Origin: Diphasiastrum complanatum
Lineage: Eukaryota; Streptophyta; Lycopodiopsida; Lycopodiales; Lycopodiaceae
Direction: 5' to 3'
Length of the DNA stretch: 64,000 nt
NCBI GenBank assembly: GCA_029204225.1
Contig: CM055103.1
Location: 55,091,054 to 55,155,053 of the forward strand
Positions 37,790 to 49,082 of the stretch are shown here, in pieces. A program made the position numbers and the translations under genes. The notes beneath the pieces were generated by a model that searched no databases, was not told the origin of the DNA, and saw only the letters and a program-made list of their open reading frames with translations. How positions within the stretch are numbered: the first letter of the stretch is position 1; each line of letters starts with the position of its first letter.

Positions 37790-40239
37790 GCTGATGGCGG
37801 GTAGTTGAGGGGGTGTGTGTGTACATGTATATGTATGTGTGTGGATTTGTGTGTTTGTGTGCGTATATGTCTATGTGTATGCCGTTGACAGGTGGCTGAT
37901 GGTCGAGGCGTGCGGCCGAGCAGTCAATGCTGTGTGTGTGTGAGTGAAGTGGGTCTGTGTGAATGTGTGCATGTGTGAAGTTTGTGAAGCGTGCAAAGTG
38001 TGTGTGTGCATGTGTGCGTGTGTACCATCAAATTCACGAGTGTTGCGGGTGCTGTTGTTATTGGTGTTGTTGCTGCTATTGCATGTATGTGTATGCGGGT
38101 TCGTCTTGACGTGCAGCACTGGATGAAACAGATGGCATGCAAGACGGAGCCCATTTGGCGAGGTATAAAGAAATATTTCTAATTTCTTTGAAGGTGAATA
38201 TATTCCATATTCCATATGCGATCTAGATTTCATAGTAGAACAAAGTACCATTGACTTACCTCCTCCCTAGAAGATGAGTTATTTGATTTGTGCTTCTTGA
38301 ATCTTTAGACCTTGCTCATTATGAAAGTAACTTGAGAAATATATAGAGATTGTAGATATGGTCTAATCAAATCCAATACATATTATGCTTACATGATGTA
38401 GTTGATCTATTATGCTTTAGTATAGGGTCTAAATTTATACAAATGTCATAATTAAATATTGAGTGCTGCATCAAGAACTTGATTTTAAATTCAATCATTT
38501 TTCTATTTGGATGAGTGATGAATTTTGCTAAAACCCCAACTACATCATCAAGCTCGTTCCTAGAACTACGTAATATGAGATGAACATGAGTCGTCTAGGT
38601 TGTCTTATCAATCTAAAGACTATTAAAACATGTCAATGGAGTCACCTTTTCTATATTATGATCAATTAGAAGATCAGAAAAAGGACTCATGGAGTCCTCC
38701 ATATTGTATTCTCAACTCCAACATGTGCACCCCCTTAGATATCAAGAGTAGTATAACCAATCTTAAATCTTGGTTTTGAGAGGTATTATTGGTTTCGGTT
38801 TAAAGAAACACTTTTCAGGGTGGAAACAAAGCAACGAGTGGAGACAAAGCAACGTCTCTTTGTATTTTCTTAGGGTCTTCCAATTTTGAGAAAACAAATT
38901 TTTAGATTCCCACCTTGTACAACCATATTACCATAAATCTAAAGCATTTTTAACTTTTCAACCACCCTAAATTAAAGTTGAATTGTCCACTTTGCCATAA
39001 TTAACAAAGTCTAGACCTAAGGGGATAGGAAATGTCAAAGGATCTTAATTACAAATTATAGTAGGCTATAAAGTTATTCAGCGTGGGGGTGTATCTAACA
39101 CAAGGTGGAAAGTCTATTCATTTTGGGGAAGAAAATTTTCAATCTATCAATAGCTCTTATACCAACAAAAGGACAAATTAATCTACAAAACTTGTAAGGC
39201 CACATAACTCCAACCATATATTGAGGTCAAGAAGGTAAACCCTAAGTGCCTTTTACAAATTGCAGCTCAAGATAACAAAGTGGAAAGGCACCTTGCAAGC
39301 TTCGAAGACTTTATGGCATTTATCCCTAGCTTTCTGATCATAACCTTGAAAATTTTCAAAAACTACAATCATAGAAAGACTTCAAAGCAAGACACCTTGG
39401 AACTGAAATGTCAAACAACCGATAGAATTTTGTAGGGAAAATTATAATGACTATTAGCTTTCATTACATATTAAATGAGATATGTGCATGGCAATATATA
39501 GGCATTGATTTAGTTTAGTTTCTTGTCACATGCCAAGTAGGCAGACATCATCATAGCAGCCAGTTTTGTCAGTAAAGATAAGTATACAAAACACTACATT
39601 GCCAACAGGAAGGCTTAGAAGTTAGATTTTAATAATCCTTGCACATGATAAATTTGTATAACACCATCAGTATTTTGAGCAATCAAATCATCATCATCCG
39701 CACGGATCGTACAACTACCAGATACCTTGATTGATTGGCCAACAATTTACATCTGAATATGAAAAGGCTGCTAGTAGTCTTAGATGGTAGTACTCTACCA
39801 CTGAAATATTTGAAGGACCTCACATCTTTATAAAACATGAAGTACAACATGAAGGCTAGCTATTGACCGGTGATTATCATGTTTAATCAGAGTACCAGAG
39901 GAAGGAAATCTTGCCTTTGTTGAAGATGCTGCGGCCAGCGAGGGAGAATATTTGTATAAATAATGGTATCAATCAATGCTACAAACGAAAGTTAAACATA
40001 ATATCTGTTTTTCCGATCTGCTAATGAGGACAACAATAATCAGGAAATTCTTAAATCAGAATCTGTATACAAAGAGATGTACAATGGAAGTTTTTTATTT
40101 ATTTGGAACATAGCTTCAGCAAATTTGGTCTTTCATACAAAGTGTTGACGAAGTGCTTGCCAAGAAAATTCGGCTGGGGATCGTGTCAACATCTTTGTCC
40201 CAAAAGGATCATGTTGATTCTGCACATAACCATCACACT
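37790..40239. other. No recognisable gene
   Basis: GT-rich to about 38040, then AT-rich. A short duplication GGAAACAAAGCAACGAGT / GGAGACAAAGCAACGTC occurs at 38822-38852. No coding motif on either strand. Confidence 0.5.
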
Positions 40240-40269
40240 CACATTATTCAGTCTTAGGAGGCAATGCCA

Positions 40270-40719
40270 ATAAAGTCCATATGTGAGTGCTAGCGAGGTA
40301 GGATAGGTTCAGACCATCGCACTCCACTGATTAGCGAGGCACATCAACGAGGATCCACAAATGCAACAACTCTCTCACTGCTATTTCTATCTCAGCACTC
40401 TCTACAACATCTTCTTTTCTCATCTGTAGCTTCACACCAACCTTGAGATGCTCTATCACTACCCTGCTGAGGTCAGAATTGGCATCCCGCTGCACATGCT
40501 CTCAAGGGTGGAATTTCAACCGTAGCGGCTCATGAAGCCTCCCGTGGAAGGATGAGAGAGGATGCCCAACTGTGGCACCCATGTGGAAATGATCAGGCCA
40601 TGGTTATGGGTTTGAAAAAGGAAACCTTCTTGAACGTCTGTGGCTTTTGTTGCAGATGGCGGTAGCTTCTGCTTCTTCCAGTAATTTCGTATATTCCTCT
40701 CTTCTATTTCTTTGGGCAC
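40270..40719 (-). pseudogene. UDP-glycosyltransferase C-terminal fragment (PSPG box)
   Basis: The minus strand reads VQEGFLFQTHNHGLIISTWV, then PQLGILSHPSTGGFMSRYG, a stop, and NSTLESM: the plant secondary-product glycosyltransferase box W.PQ..IL.H.S.GGF.S..G.NS..E. In the box the usual HCGW is RYG-stop. After deletion of the GVP..AWP segment it continues VIEHLKVGVKLQMRKEDVVE, then IEIAVRELLHL near 40400-40330. Full UGTs are about 450-500 residues; the N-terminal acceptor-binding half is absent. Upstream codons (40930-40700) belong to an unrelated charged sequence. Confidence 0.85.
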
Positions 40720-40930
40720 CGAATCGCTCTACCTCCAACTACAATTGTTCTTTTGCACTAGCTCCTTTTGCTTGCGTTTCTCCTTTTCCTCTCGGCTCTT
40801 CTTCATCTTTCGCTATTGCCTTTCTTTATGCCTAGCTTCTCGCTCCTTTGACTCCTGCTCCTCCTTCAGAACCAACTACTTTTGTATCCATTCAGTCTCT
40901 TTCTCTTCCCTTGCTAGCTGCCTTTAGAAT
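40690..40930 (-). pseudogene. Lys/Glu-rich coiled-coil sequence fused upstream of the UGT fragment
   Basis: In the frame leading into the UGT piece the minus strand reads REEKETEWIQK, stop, LVLKEEQESKEREARHKERQ, stop, RKMKKSREEKEKRKQKELVQ, then PKEIEERNIRNYWKKQK just before LPPSATKATDVQEGF. The charge pattern is typical of a long single helix or coiled coil. UGTs have no such region, so this is a chimera of two unrelated coding scraps. Family unknown. Confidence 0.5.
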
Positions 40931-41089
40931 ATCGAGCATTGAATCCACACAAAGTGCTTGAACATGCACATGCCCATGACCGTGAGAGAGACCATGATCA
41001 TGAAAGAAATAGAGGGAACATGGAAATTTGAATTTGTGGAGGTGGGCCCTGCCTATGAAATATGTATTGGAAAGAGGGCATACATCATC

Positions 41090-41293
41090 CTCATCTCACA
41101 CATACATACACATGCATGTGTCCAAAAAACTTCCTCCCCTTATATGCATGCATGGGGAGGAGAGCCATACATGCATTCCCCTCCCCATCATTTTTAGTGA
41201 AAAAAACTATGTATGCATAGGTGAGGGGAGGAGCATGCATGGTGCACCCATACACATGCACAAAACTGTATGTAACTTTAAATATATATATAG

Positions 41294-41300
<7 letters not shown>
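41090..41300. repeat. Dispersed repeat with ATGCATGCAT words, copy 2 (inverted relative to copy 1)
   Basis: Contains GGTGCACCCATACACATGC, ACAAAACTGTATGTAACTTT and AAATATATATATAGATAC, the reverse complement of the start of copy 1 near 35729-35790. It runs straight into the CA tract. Confidence 0.8.

Positions 41301-41356
<56 letters not shown>
41295..41356. repeat. (CA)n microsatellite, about 62 bp
   Basis: Pure CA run directly followed by TAGAGTGTCCATCGTTGACGG (41357-41377), another copy of the motif at 29703 and 37773. Confidence 0.97.
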
Positions 41357-41360
<4 letters not shown>

Positions 41361-41479
41361 GTGTCCATCGTTGACGGACAATGGAGGCCGATCTAGGTGG
41401 CGGCCGATAATTTGGATGATGGCCGATCTTGCACATCTCGCATCTCGAATATCAAACATTTGAGTCTTTGGAAAAATTT

Positions 41480-42600
41480 GAGTCCTTGGAAAAATTCGAG
41501 CCTTTGAGGTTTTGTTTCAAGACCGGACAATCATTGGAAGTATGGTTCTGAGTACAAACTAGACACTATAAATTTTCTCTCCTTGGATATTGTTGTTGGT
41601 TCGGTTCTAGCGTGGATGATGATGATGCAACAACTCCTTACAAGGCCTTCAACTTTTGGTCAAACTGAGCCATAAGTTGTTCCATCTGCTTTTTGTGTGG
41701 ACCTGGCCTAGTATTGTACGAAATTTAGTGTTCAGACATGTGTGAGGTACAGCCAACTTTGACTGTTTAGTTCTCCTCCAAGTTAGATCCAAAATCTATG
41801 GTAGATAGCTTGTTAGAAAGCTAGAAAACTCTAGTTCCTAATGCAATTGTTTCAAACAATTGGATGAGCCAATCAAAAGCTATAACCTTTTGAATGAGTT
41901 TAGGTAGGGCACCTAGACTTGTAAGGAAACTTTTGGTTTGATCCATATCTTGCTTGTTTGATCCAAAAACTTAGAAAAAAGCTTGCCAATCTTGTCTATT
42001 TAAGATCTAGACAATTTTTTGAGGTCATAGCCACATAGTTTCATGCAATCCAATTGTATTTGAGTCACTTGTGGATGTTTTTGAGTGCTTTTGTGTGCTT
42101 GAGTTTTCTCCATCAACAGATCATTGGAAAGATTGGAAGCGTTGGAGGTGGATGCAATCGAAGAAGTGGGATGGTGTGCTGGCATGTAATTGTTGCTCGT
42201 ATCATCTTCAGAACTCTCATCCTCTTCTCTGATGGCGTCTTCCATTGCTTCTTGTAACATAGTGTATGGCTCCCGTCGTTTGAGTTCTCTTCTGATACTA
42301 CGTGGTAACCTAGTGAGGAACCACATTATCACCACATGATCGGGAGTCAGGGATGTACTGCACTCAGATCAAAGATGCTTGATCTGTTTGATCTGATCTT
42401 GAACTCTTTCTCGTTTACCCATCTTCATTTTGCTCAATAGGAGAAACGGGTCTTCTAGAGTTTTTCTTGGTTTAGGTGATAAAGGCCACTTTAATCACCT
42501 CCCAGGTGGCTTTTTCTTCTTCTGATTGATTGAAGAACCAGTCTGGTGCTGTTGCTACTAATGACATTGAGAAAACCTCAATTTTTTCTCAGGAGTCTAT
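41480..42600 (-). pseudogene. Ty3/gypsy gag, minus strand, interrupted
   Basis: From 42600 down: EKIEVFSMSLVATAPDWFFN, QSEEEKATWEVIKVAF, then after damage LLLSKMKMGKRERVQDQIKQ, TPDHVVIMWFLTRLPRSIRR, then ELKRREPYTMLQEAMEDAIR. This is a retrotransposon gag capsid domain (A..WF..L, F......L..I.Q, V..F..GL....R). After an insert at about 41690-42085 the protein resumes with KKQMEQLMAQFDQKLKAL and a degenerate knuckle, CLVCTQNHTSNDC (41560-41490). Stops throughout; no protease or pol follows on this strand. Confidence 0.82.
41690..42085. mobile_element. 390-bp insert shared with a copia leader, flanked by TTTTGTGT
   Basis: TTTTGTGT occurs at both borders (about 41687 and 42087) of a segment that interrupts the gypsy gag frame. 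The segment is similar along its length to 44985-45360 in the 5' leader of the copia element at 44013-49082 (shared words GAGCCAATCAAAAG, GGTAGGGCACCTAGAC, TTGCTTGTTTGATCCAAAA, TTTCATGCAAT). It is either a small non-autonomous element or a captured leader. Confidence 0.55.
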
Positions 42601-42604
42601 TATC

Positions 42605-43480
42605 CATATATTTCGCATGCTCGTTCGTAGATCTAGAGGAATCTGATAGGATCTGTCGATCCATCATAGAGCTTGCCTATGGTGGTGAACCTATTAAAGA
42701 GAGTGAGCTTGTACAAATAGTTTTGAGTGGTTATGTAGTGATTTTACTAACCTTGTCCAAAGCTATGCCATCATGGGAACTTGCCTACACTTGAGGACCT
42801 TCAAAGTGCATTGATGGCCGAAGAGAGTAGAAAGGCTCATATCAAATCAAGGATGGAGAGGCTCTCCATCAATGATGGTGATGACAAAGCCTTATTTCTC
42901 AAGAGCAAAGGCAAAGCAAAGAGAAAGGGAGGAGCATTGAAAAAGGAGCAAGCAAAGGATGGAGATCAAGGAGGATCTACGTCATCATCATCACAAGTCA
43001 AGCCCAAGAAGGACAAATCTAAGATCAAGTGCTAATATTGTAGCAAGGTGGGGCACTATGCCTCGGAATGCTTCAAGAGGAAACAAGCTCAAGGCCAAGC
43101 CAACATTGGAAAAGAGGAGGAAGAGAGGACTCACTTATGATGTCAACTTTTTCATCATCAAATGTCAAAGGTGAAGATCCTTAATGGATAGATAGTGGGG
43201 CTATCTCGCACATGTTGGGTAGAAGGGAGTATTTTTCTCAACTCACACATTATGTAGGACCTATAAAGTCCATTTTTACATCAAATGATCATGAATGTAA
43301 AGTGAAGGTGTGGGATCCATTCCCTTATGCTTAGGATCTTCCAAAAAGACTAAGATAGATGGTTTTCTCTTCATTCCTAGCATCACTAAGAGCTTACTTA
43401 GTGTAGGCCAATTTCTTGACAATGGTTTCTTTGTGGTGTATGCAACATCAAGAAGAATGGTAAGATCCTGGGTACGAGGA
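42605..43480 (+). pseudogene. Ty1/copia gag C-terminus and protease fragment
   Basis: Reads GEPIKESELVQIVLSG, then LEDLQSALMAEESRKAHIKS and RMERLSINDGDDKALF, a Lys-rich linker, and a zinc knuckle YCSKVGHYASECFKRK whose first Cys is followed by a stop. The protease region DSGA..HM..R.YF is followed by FIPSITKSLLSVGQFLDNGF. It is the same family as the nearby complete element, which has EESRMDKLSLNHDDGKVLF, but clearly diverged and 5'-truncated. It ends where gypsy protease sequence begins near 43490. Confidence 0.85.
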
Positions 43481-43489
43481 TACAAACAA

Positions 43490-44012
43490 TGTCCTTCACA
43501 TTGGAGCAGCATGGGAGAGTGAACAACATAACATCACCCTTCCAATTAAGCACATGCAATACGAGGACGACGATAACGGTAGATGGAGGATCTGATGTCA
43601 ATCTAATCTCCACTATCTTGTATCAAAAATGGGGTCTACAAGGGCTTATACCCATGAAGTTTGCTATCAAACTAGCTGATCAATCACGCATATGACCTAA
43701 CAGTATAGTTGAGGATATACTAGTGAAGATAGCAGGAGTGCAATTCGTGATCACATTCATGGTCATGGAGATTCTAGAATCTCCTTCTGCCTATCGAGTC
43801 TTACTTAGAAGACCTTGATTCTGAGTCGTGCAAGTAGTTCACAATTGGGATACCGACAAACTTAGCTTCAAGAATAGAGAACATGCAGTGAAGGTGGATC
43901 CAACCACATGGGCGATGAAACCTGGTGCTCCTAAAGCTGATGATAATTCATCCACTACCGATCATAGGATTGTTCGTCCTCATTACGATTCACAAAAAGA
44001 TATAGTGTGATG
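43490..44012 (+). pseudogene. Ty3/gypsy protease fragment (left part of the split element)
   Basis: Retropepsin-like sequence TTITVDGGSDVNLISTILYQ (DSG changed to DGG), then KWGLQGLIPMKFAIKLADQS, VEDILVKIAGVQFVITFMVM and ESPSAYRVLLRRP, followed by a spacer to 44010. The copia element at 44013-49082 is inserted here; the same gypsy element resumes at 49083. Confidence 0.82.
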
Positions 44013-44831
44013 TGTGAGAAATTGGCAAAAATCTAGCTTGGTATTTTTTATGATAGAAGTTTGTAAGTGAATCTCACATGTGTGGAGGATGTTCCCACGT
44101 GTGGAGAATTGTAAAGTAAATCAAAATGTTTGATATAGGGGTCTCATAGAATTTCATAGTCAAGCATTTAGGTGTAGGATGTTGATAGGGTGAAATTTGG
44201 CATAGATGGCAAATTATCCATTTCCACTTGTAATGCCAATATTGAGCCAAAATAGAGCCAAACTTGTGCCAATTAGAGTGTAGACAAGTGTCATGCCTTT
44301 GTTTGATGAAGCTTAAGAGGTCCAATAGGATTTAGAGGTGGAACCTTGTGAGGTCCAATAGAAAATTGAGGTGTGCTTGAATATAGTCCAATAGAATTTA
44401 GAGGTGCATGGATCAATGGCCCAATAGGATTAAGAGGTGGCAAAGTGTGATCCAATCATAGTTAACATAGTGGTAGTTTATGAATCTATTAGTATCATTG
44501 TACTCCTCCTTTTGGATCTAATTGATTTTGAGATTGAGTGGATTTTGAGTGTCATTGAATTTCTAGCTTTCTCTCTCTACCCGAGAGCTCATGATGGTTT
44601 TTCTCTCTCTACCCAAGGAGAGCAGCTTGTTTTTACTTAGAATACTTTTGGAACACTTCCCACACGTGTGAGTGAGAGTTGGAAGTGTTTGAATGCATGT
44701 AGTAGTGTGTTTTTGCCATAGAATCAAAGATAGATCTTGAATCTCAATCTAGTCTTGATCTTGGTGCATCTACACACCTTAGGAGATCACAAGTACATGT
44801 AGTGGACAATCCACATGTGTGAAATTCAACA
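44013..44831 (+). repeat. 5' LTR of the complete copia element
   Basis: 819 bp, TGTGAGAA...TTCAACA. Matches the 3' LTR over its whole length with scattered single-base differences. Confidence 0.97.
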
Positions 44832-44843
44832 TGGTATCAGAGC
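44832..44843 (+). promoter_or_regulatory. Primer-binding site, initiator-Met tRNA
   Basis: TGGTATCAGAGC directly abuts the LTR, the standard priming site of plant copia elements. Confidence 0.95.
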
Positions 44844-45588
44844 CTACCTAAGGTTACCATGCATTTTGATCCATTTGAGTGAAAACTATTCATCAATCTT
44901 GAGCTAGAAATTGTCAAGGCCCATTTTCCTAGCTATCTTGTTCAATTTTGGATCAAAAGAGATCAAAAGGACATTGATTGGGTCTGACCTGGTACTGTAC
45001 GGAATAAGGTGCTCAGACACGTGTGAGGAACATCCAATTTCAGTTTGGGAGTTCTCTTTCATGTTTGATCCAAAAATCTTGCTAGATAGCTTGTTTTGAA
45101 GCTATTTTTGTCTAGTTTCTGATGCAATCAGTTTCATTCCATTTGGTTGAGCCAATCAAAAGTTATAAGCTTTTGAAGAGGGCTAGGTAGGGCACCTAGA
45201 CCTGGGTGGACACATTTGGTTTGGTCAAAAGATTGCTTGTTTGATCCAAAATCACAGTTGAATGCTTACCAATCTCATCTATATGTGATCTAGGCACTGT
45301 TTTGCGATCTTAGCCATTTTGTTTCATGCAATATCATTGTATTTGAGTGAAATTTGGTTTCTTAGTGTATTTCACACGTGCTAAGAGTGTTTGATCCTAA
45401 ATTTTCCCATACTCCATCATTTGATGTGAAGTAGATCTAGTTTTGGAGAGATTGAGATAGCTAGTGAGAATCATCTCACAGTTTGTTGCAAGATCTTGCA
45501 TAGGAGATGGTAGCACACCATTATTGGATCCTATAGTGAGAGAGAAGCAACATTTTTTGTTCATCACTTTTATTTATCTCCACTTTAC

Positions 45589-47294
45589 ATGACTTCAAAG
45601 AGTTCATATTTGTTGCAACCAAGTGAGAGATTGTCTACTTCCAATTATTCAGTATGGAAGTTGAGGATGGAGTCCATCTTGATACTCCAAGATGTGATGG
45701 ACATTGTACTTGGGATTGAGGAGGAGCCTCAAGTCCTTCAAGAAGTACAAAAATACAAGAAGAGAGCTAGGATGGCTCTCCACTACATTAAGATGAATGT
45801 CTCTAATGAGATATTGAGGGAGATTGGTGATTGTTCTACATCCAAGGAAGCTTGGGATTGTCTCAAGTCCATCTATGAGGCTAAGAACACCTCTAGGCTC
45901 CTCACTCTTAGAAATCAAATATTCCAAAGTAGTCAAAAGATTGATGAGAGTGCATCTAATTATGTTTTGAGAGTCAAGGATATTCATAGGGAGCTTGCAT
46001 GTATTGGTGACTCAATCAATCAAAGTGAGCTAGTCCAAGTCATTCTCAATGGCTTGAGAGATGAATATGACAACCTTGTCCAATCCTATGCTATTAAGGA
46101 GGAGCTACCAAGTTTGGAGGCCCTTCAAAGTGTGCTTATTTATGAAGAATCAAGATGGACAAGCTATCACTCAATCATGATGATGGCAAAGTTCTATTTG
46201 CCAAGCACAAAGAGAGGAGTAAGAAGCAACACCATCACTTCTCTAATGACAAAGCTAAAGACCAAGATGGAGAGGAGGAGGATACCTCTCATGCTTCTAA
46301 TTCAAATCTCAAGAAGAAGATGATCAAGTGCTTTTATTGTGGCAAGAAAGGCCATTATGCCACCAATTGCTTCAAGAAGAAGAATCAGCTCAATCAAGCC
46401 AACATCACCAATGAGAAAGAAGACTATATTGCAAGTGATGGAGAAGGCTCTCTTATGGCATCAAGCTTCTCCTCTTCCACCTTCAACAAGGATGACTCAT
46501 GGTATATTGATAGTGGAGCATCTTCACATATGTGTGGCTCCAAGCACTTTTTTTCATCTATTATGCCTTATGATGGAGTCAAGAAGACCATATACTTTGC
46601 AAGTAAGCATGAGTGCAATATTTAAGGAGTAGGGATTATTCCCTTGAAGCTTGCATCTTCTAAAGATCTCTTTCTCAACAATGTTCTTTTTGTCCCAAAG
46701 CTTACAAAGAACATCTTAAGTGTTGGCCAACTTCCTGATAGTGGCTTTGATGTCAATTTCAATATTGACAATTGTGTGATTAAGAAGGATGGTGAGATCC
46801 TTGCATATGGATTAAGATTTGAAGGCATCTACAAATTGGATCCAAGTGAGAGTGCAAACTCTCTTGATGTTTCTTATATTTCCAATATTTCAAAGGAGGA
46901 GGATTACACAAGATGCACATATCTTCTCTCTTCAAGTATTATGGTGTATGATTATTCCTTATTATTCAAAGCATATGTTGAGAAGAAATTCTCATTGAAG
47001 ATCAAAGCTTTGAGGAGTATTGGAGCTCTTGAAGGAATAGCACCATATGAAGTTTTATTCAAGATAAAGCCTAAGGTTGATCACCTTAGTGAACTTGGTA
47101 GTGCTTGCTTTGCACATATTCCCTTGGAAACAAGAAGGAAGGATGATCCAAGCTCATGGATCATGATTGGATACTCATCCATCAAGGAGGCCTTTAGTGT
47201 CTTTACACTCTCTATTTCAAATGTGATCGTGAATAGAGATGTCATATTGCATGAAGATTCAATCTTGGAAGTGGCCGAGATCAAGGCTTCTTAA
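45589..47294 (+). pseudogene. Copia gag, protease and partial integrase
   Basis: The gag starts MTSKSSYLLQPSERLSTSNY, then SVWKLRMESILILQDVMDIV and ETIPS-like core WDCLKSIYEAKNTSRLL. A frameshift near 46150 moves to the frame with SRMDKLSLNHDDGKVLF-type codons, the knuckle CFYCGKKGHYATNCFKKK (CX2CX4HX4C intact) and protease WYIDSGASSHMCGS. A stop at 46625 is followed by PKLTKNILSVGQLPDSGFDV. The pre-integrase region is cut after LRFEGIYKLDPSE. Only LFKAYVEKKFSLKIKALRS and the integrase tail PYEVLFKIKPKVDHLSELGS, then NVIVNRDVILHEDS remain. The HHCC and most of the catalytic core are deleted. Confidence 0.9.
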
Positions 47295-47333
47295 GAAGCA
47301 TCACAAGTTATCCTTTTTGAAGGTATTCAAGTT

Positions 47334-48140
47334 ATGATGGGGCCAATGTGTGAGGAGGAGTTTCTTCTTCATATGATTTCAAGAAGATCTTCAAGATGCA
47401 TGGCCGAGTCTTTATGGCTCACCTTACATGGCAAAGAGGGGTATCTTTCATGTTGTATATACTACAACACATTCATATATGCTTCTCTTCCTTTGCTTGA
47501 AATGCTATCTTGCTTCATTGAATTTTTTGGATCTCAAAGTTCAAGAAAAGCTATACTAGTTTTGTATGATGCTTATGATATGGACATGTTTCTTGTCATT
47601 ATTGACTTAGATGTGTTTCCAATACTTTTTGAAAGCAAGATATTGTATTGTCAAAAGTATGCTCTTGGTTCTAGTAAGAACAAGATTGAGCTTGGTACTC
47701 ACTTTTTTGAAAATCATGTTTTCACATGTTTTGAGGCAAATTGTAAACTCCTCTTGAGATTAAGTGTCGCATCCAAAGTGGACACTTACATCCTTGAGAG
47801 AGTAACTAGCCTAAAAAAGATCAAGATAGTCTTTGATATCAAGATTAGATCCATCATGGATATAGTTCATTGTATGTGGACTAGTCAAGCTAGAAAGCAT
47901 AATCTTGATAATCATCATTGTTTCACATCTTATGATCTTGATCTCCATGATCCTTATGAGGCTTGGAAGCCTCAGATTTCTCTATTTATGGTGCATCCAT
48001 CATGCAAGTGGAACTTTCAAGGCAAAGATCATCATCAAGCATGGAGGAAGCCCATGATAATAGTGGCATATTGGTGGAGCACTCTTCAAAGGCATTGGCA
48101 AGAGATCTCTACCAAAGAGATCTTATCATGGATATGGTGA
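47334..48140 (+). CDS. 268-codon open frame of unknown origin where RT/RNase H should be
   Basis: Uninterrupted from ATG 47334 to the stop at 48138-48140, in AT-rich DNA where stops should be common. It contains no RT signature (no YVDD, no ADWAGD). A stretch near residues 95-125 (ILYCQKYALGSSKNKIEL then GTHFFENHVF) faintly recalls the copia RNase H .LYCDN.SA..L.KN..., but the key Asp is missing. The remainder includes hydrophobic segments (YNTFIYASLPLLEMLSCFIE) and a Trp/His-rich end. Upstream, EASQVILFEGIQVM resembles the linker after copia integrase. It could be a scrambled pol, a captured gene or a neutral open frame. Confidence 0.4.
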   Translation: MMGPMCEEEFLLHMISRRSSRCMAESLWLTLHGKEGYLSCCIYYNTFIYASLPLLEMLSCFIEFFGSQSSRKAILVLYDAYDMDMFLVIIDLDVFPILFESKILYCQKYALGSSKNKIELGTHFFENHVFTCFEANCKLLLRLSVASKVDTYILERVTSLKKIKIVFDIKIRSIMDIVHCMWTSQARKHNLDNHHCFTSYDLDLHDPYEAWKPQISLFMVHPSCKWNFQGKDHHQAWRKPMIIVAYWWSTLQRHWQEISTKEILSWIW

Positions 48141-48263
48141 GGGTGCTGCTATGATGGATCCCTTGGCTGATCTTCACTTCTTATGCATACCAAAGGATCC
48201 ACTCAAAAAGATTTACAAACTTCTCAAGTGATCTAGTACCTTTCCAAGCTATTTTTTGAGGAG

Positions 48264-49082
48264 TGTGAGAAATTGGCAAAAATCTAGCTTGGTATTTTTT
48301 ATGATAGAAGTTTGTAAGTGAATCTCACATGTGTGGAGGATGTTCCCACGTGTGGAGAATTGTAAAGTAAATCAAAATGTTTGATATAGGGGTCTCATAG
48401 AATTTCATAGTCAAGCATTTAGGTGTAGGATGTTGATAGGGTCAAATTTGGCATAGATGGCAAATTATCCATTTCCACTTGTAATGCCAATATTGAGCCA
48501 AAATAGAGCCAAACTTGTGCCAATTAGAGTGTAGACAAGTGCCATGCCTTTGTTTGATGAAGCTTAAGAGGTCCAATAGGACTTAGAGGTGGAACCTTGT
48601 GAGGTCCAATAGAAAATTGAGGTGTGCTTGAATATAGTCCAATAGAATTTAGAGGTGCATGGATCAATGGTCCAATAGGATTAAGAGGTGGCAAAGTGTG
48701 ATCCAATCATAGTTAACATAGTGGTAGCTCATGAATCTATTAGTATCATTGTACTCCTCCTTTTGGGTCTAATTGATTTTGAGATTGAGTGGATTTTGAG
48801 TGTCATTGAATTTCTAGCTTTCTCTCTCTACCCGAGAGCTCATGATGGTTTTTCTCTCTCTACCCGAGGAGAGCAGCTTGTTTTTACTTAGAATACTTTT
48901 GGAACACTTCCCACACGTGTGAGTGAGAGTTGGAAGTGTTTGAATGCATGTAGTAGTGTGTTTTTGCCATAGAATCAAAGATAGATCTTGAATCTCAATC
49001 TAGTCTTGATCTTGGTGCATCTACACACCTTAGGAGATCACAAGTACATGTAGTGGACAATCCACACGTGTGAAATTCAACA
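48264..49082 (+). repeat. 3' LTR of the complete copia element
   Basis: 819 bp, preceded by the purine tract at 48252-48263 and followed by TSD TGATG at 49083-49087. Confidence 0.97.

Larger units (their letters stand above)
44013..49082 (+). mobile_element. Structurally complete Ty1/copia element with TSD TGATG, internally defective
   Basis: Two 819-bp LTRs (44013-44831 and 48264-49082) both start TGTGAGAAATTGGC and end AAATTCAACA. The 5 bases before the left LTR (44008-44012) and after the right LTR (49083-49087) are both TGATG. The primer site TGGTATCAGAGC follows the left LTR, and a purine tract TTTTTTGAGGAG precedes the right one. By eye I count about nine mismatches between LTRs, nearly all transitions, so insertion is fairly recent. 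Coding content is broken: gag, zinc knuckle, protease and pieces of integrase remain; RT is not recognisable. It must have moved in trans or decayed quickly. It split an older gypsy element. Confidence 0.96.
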
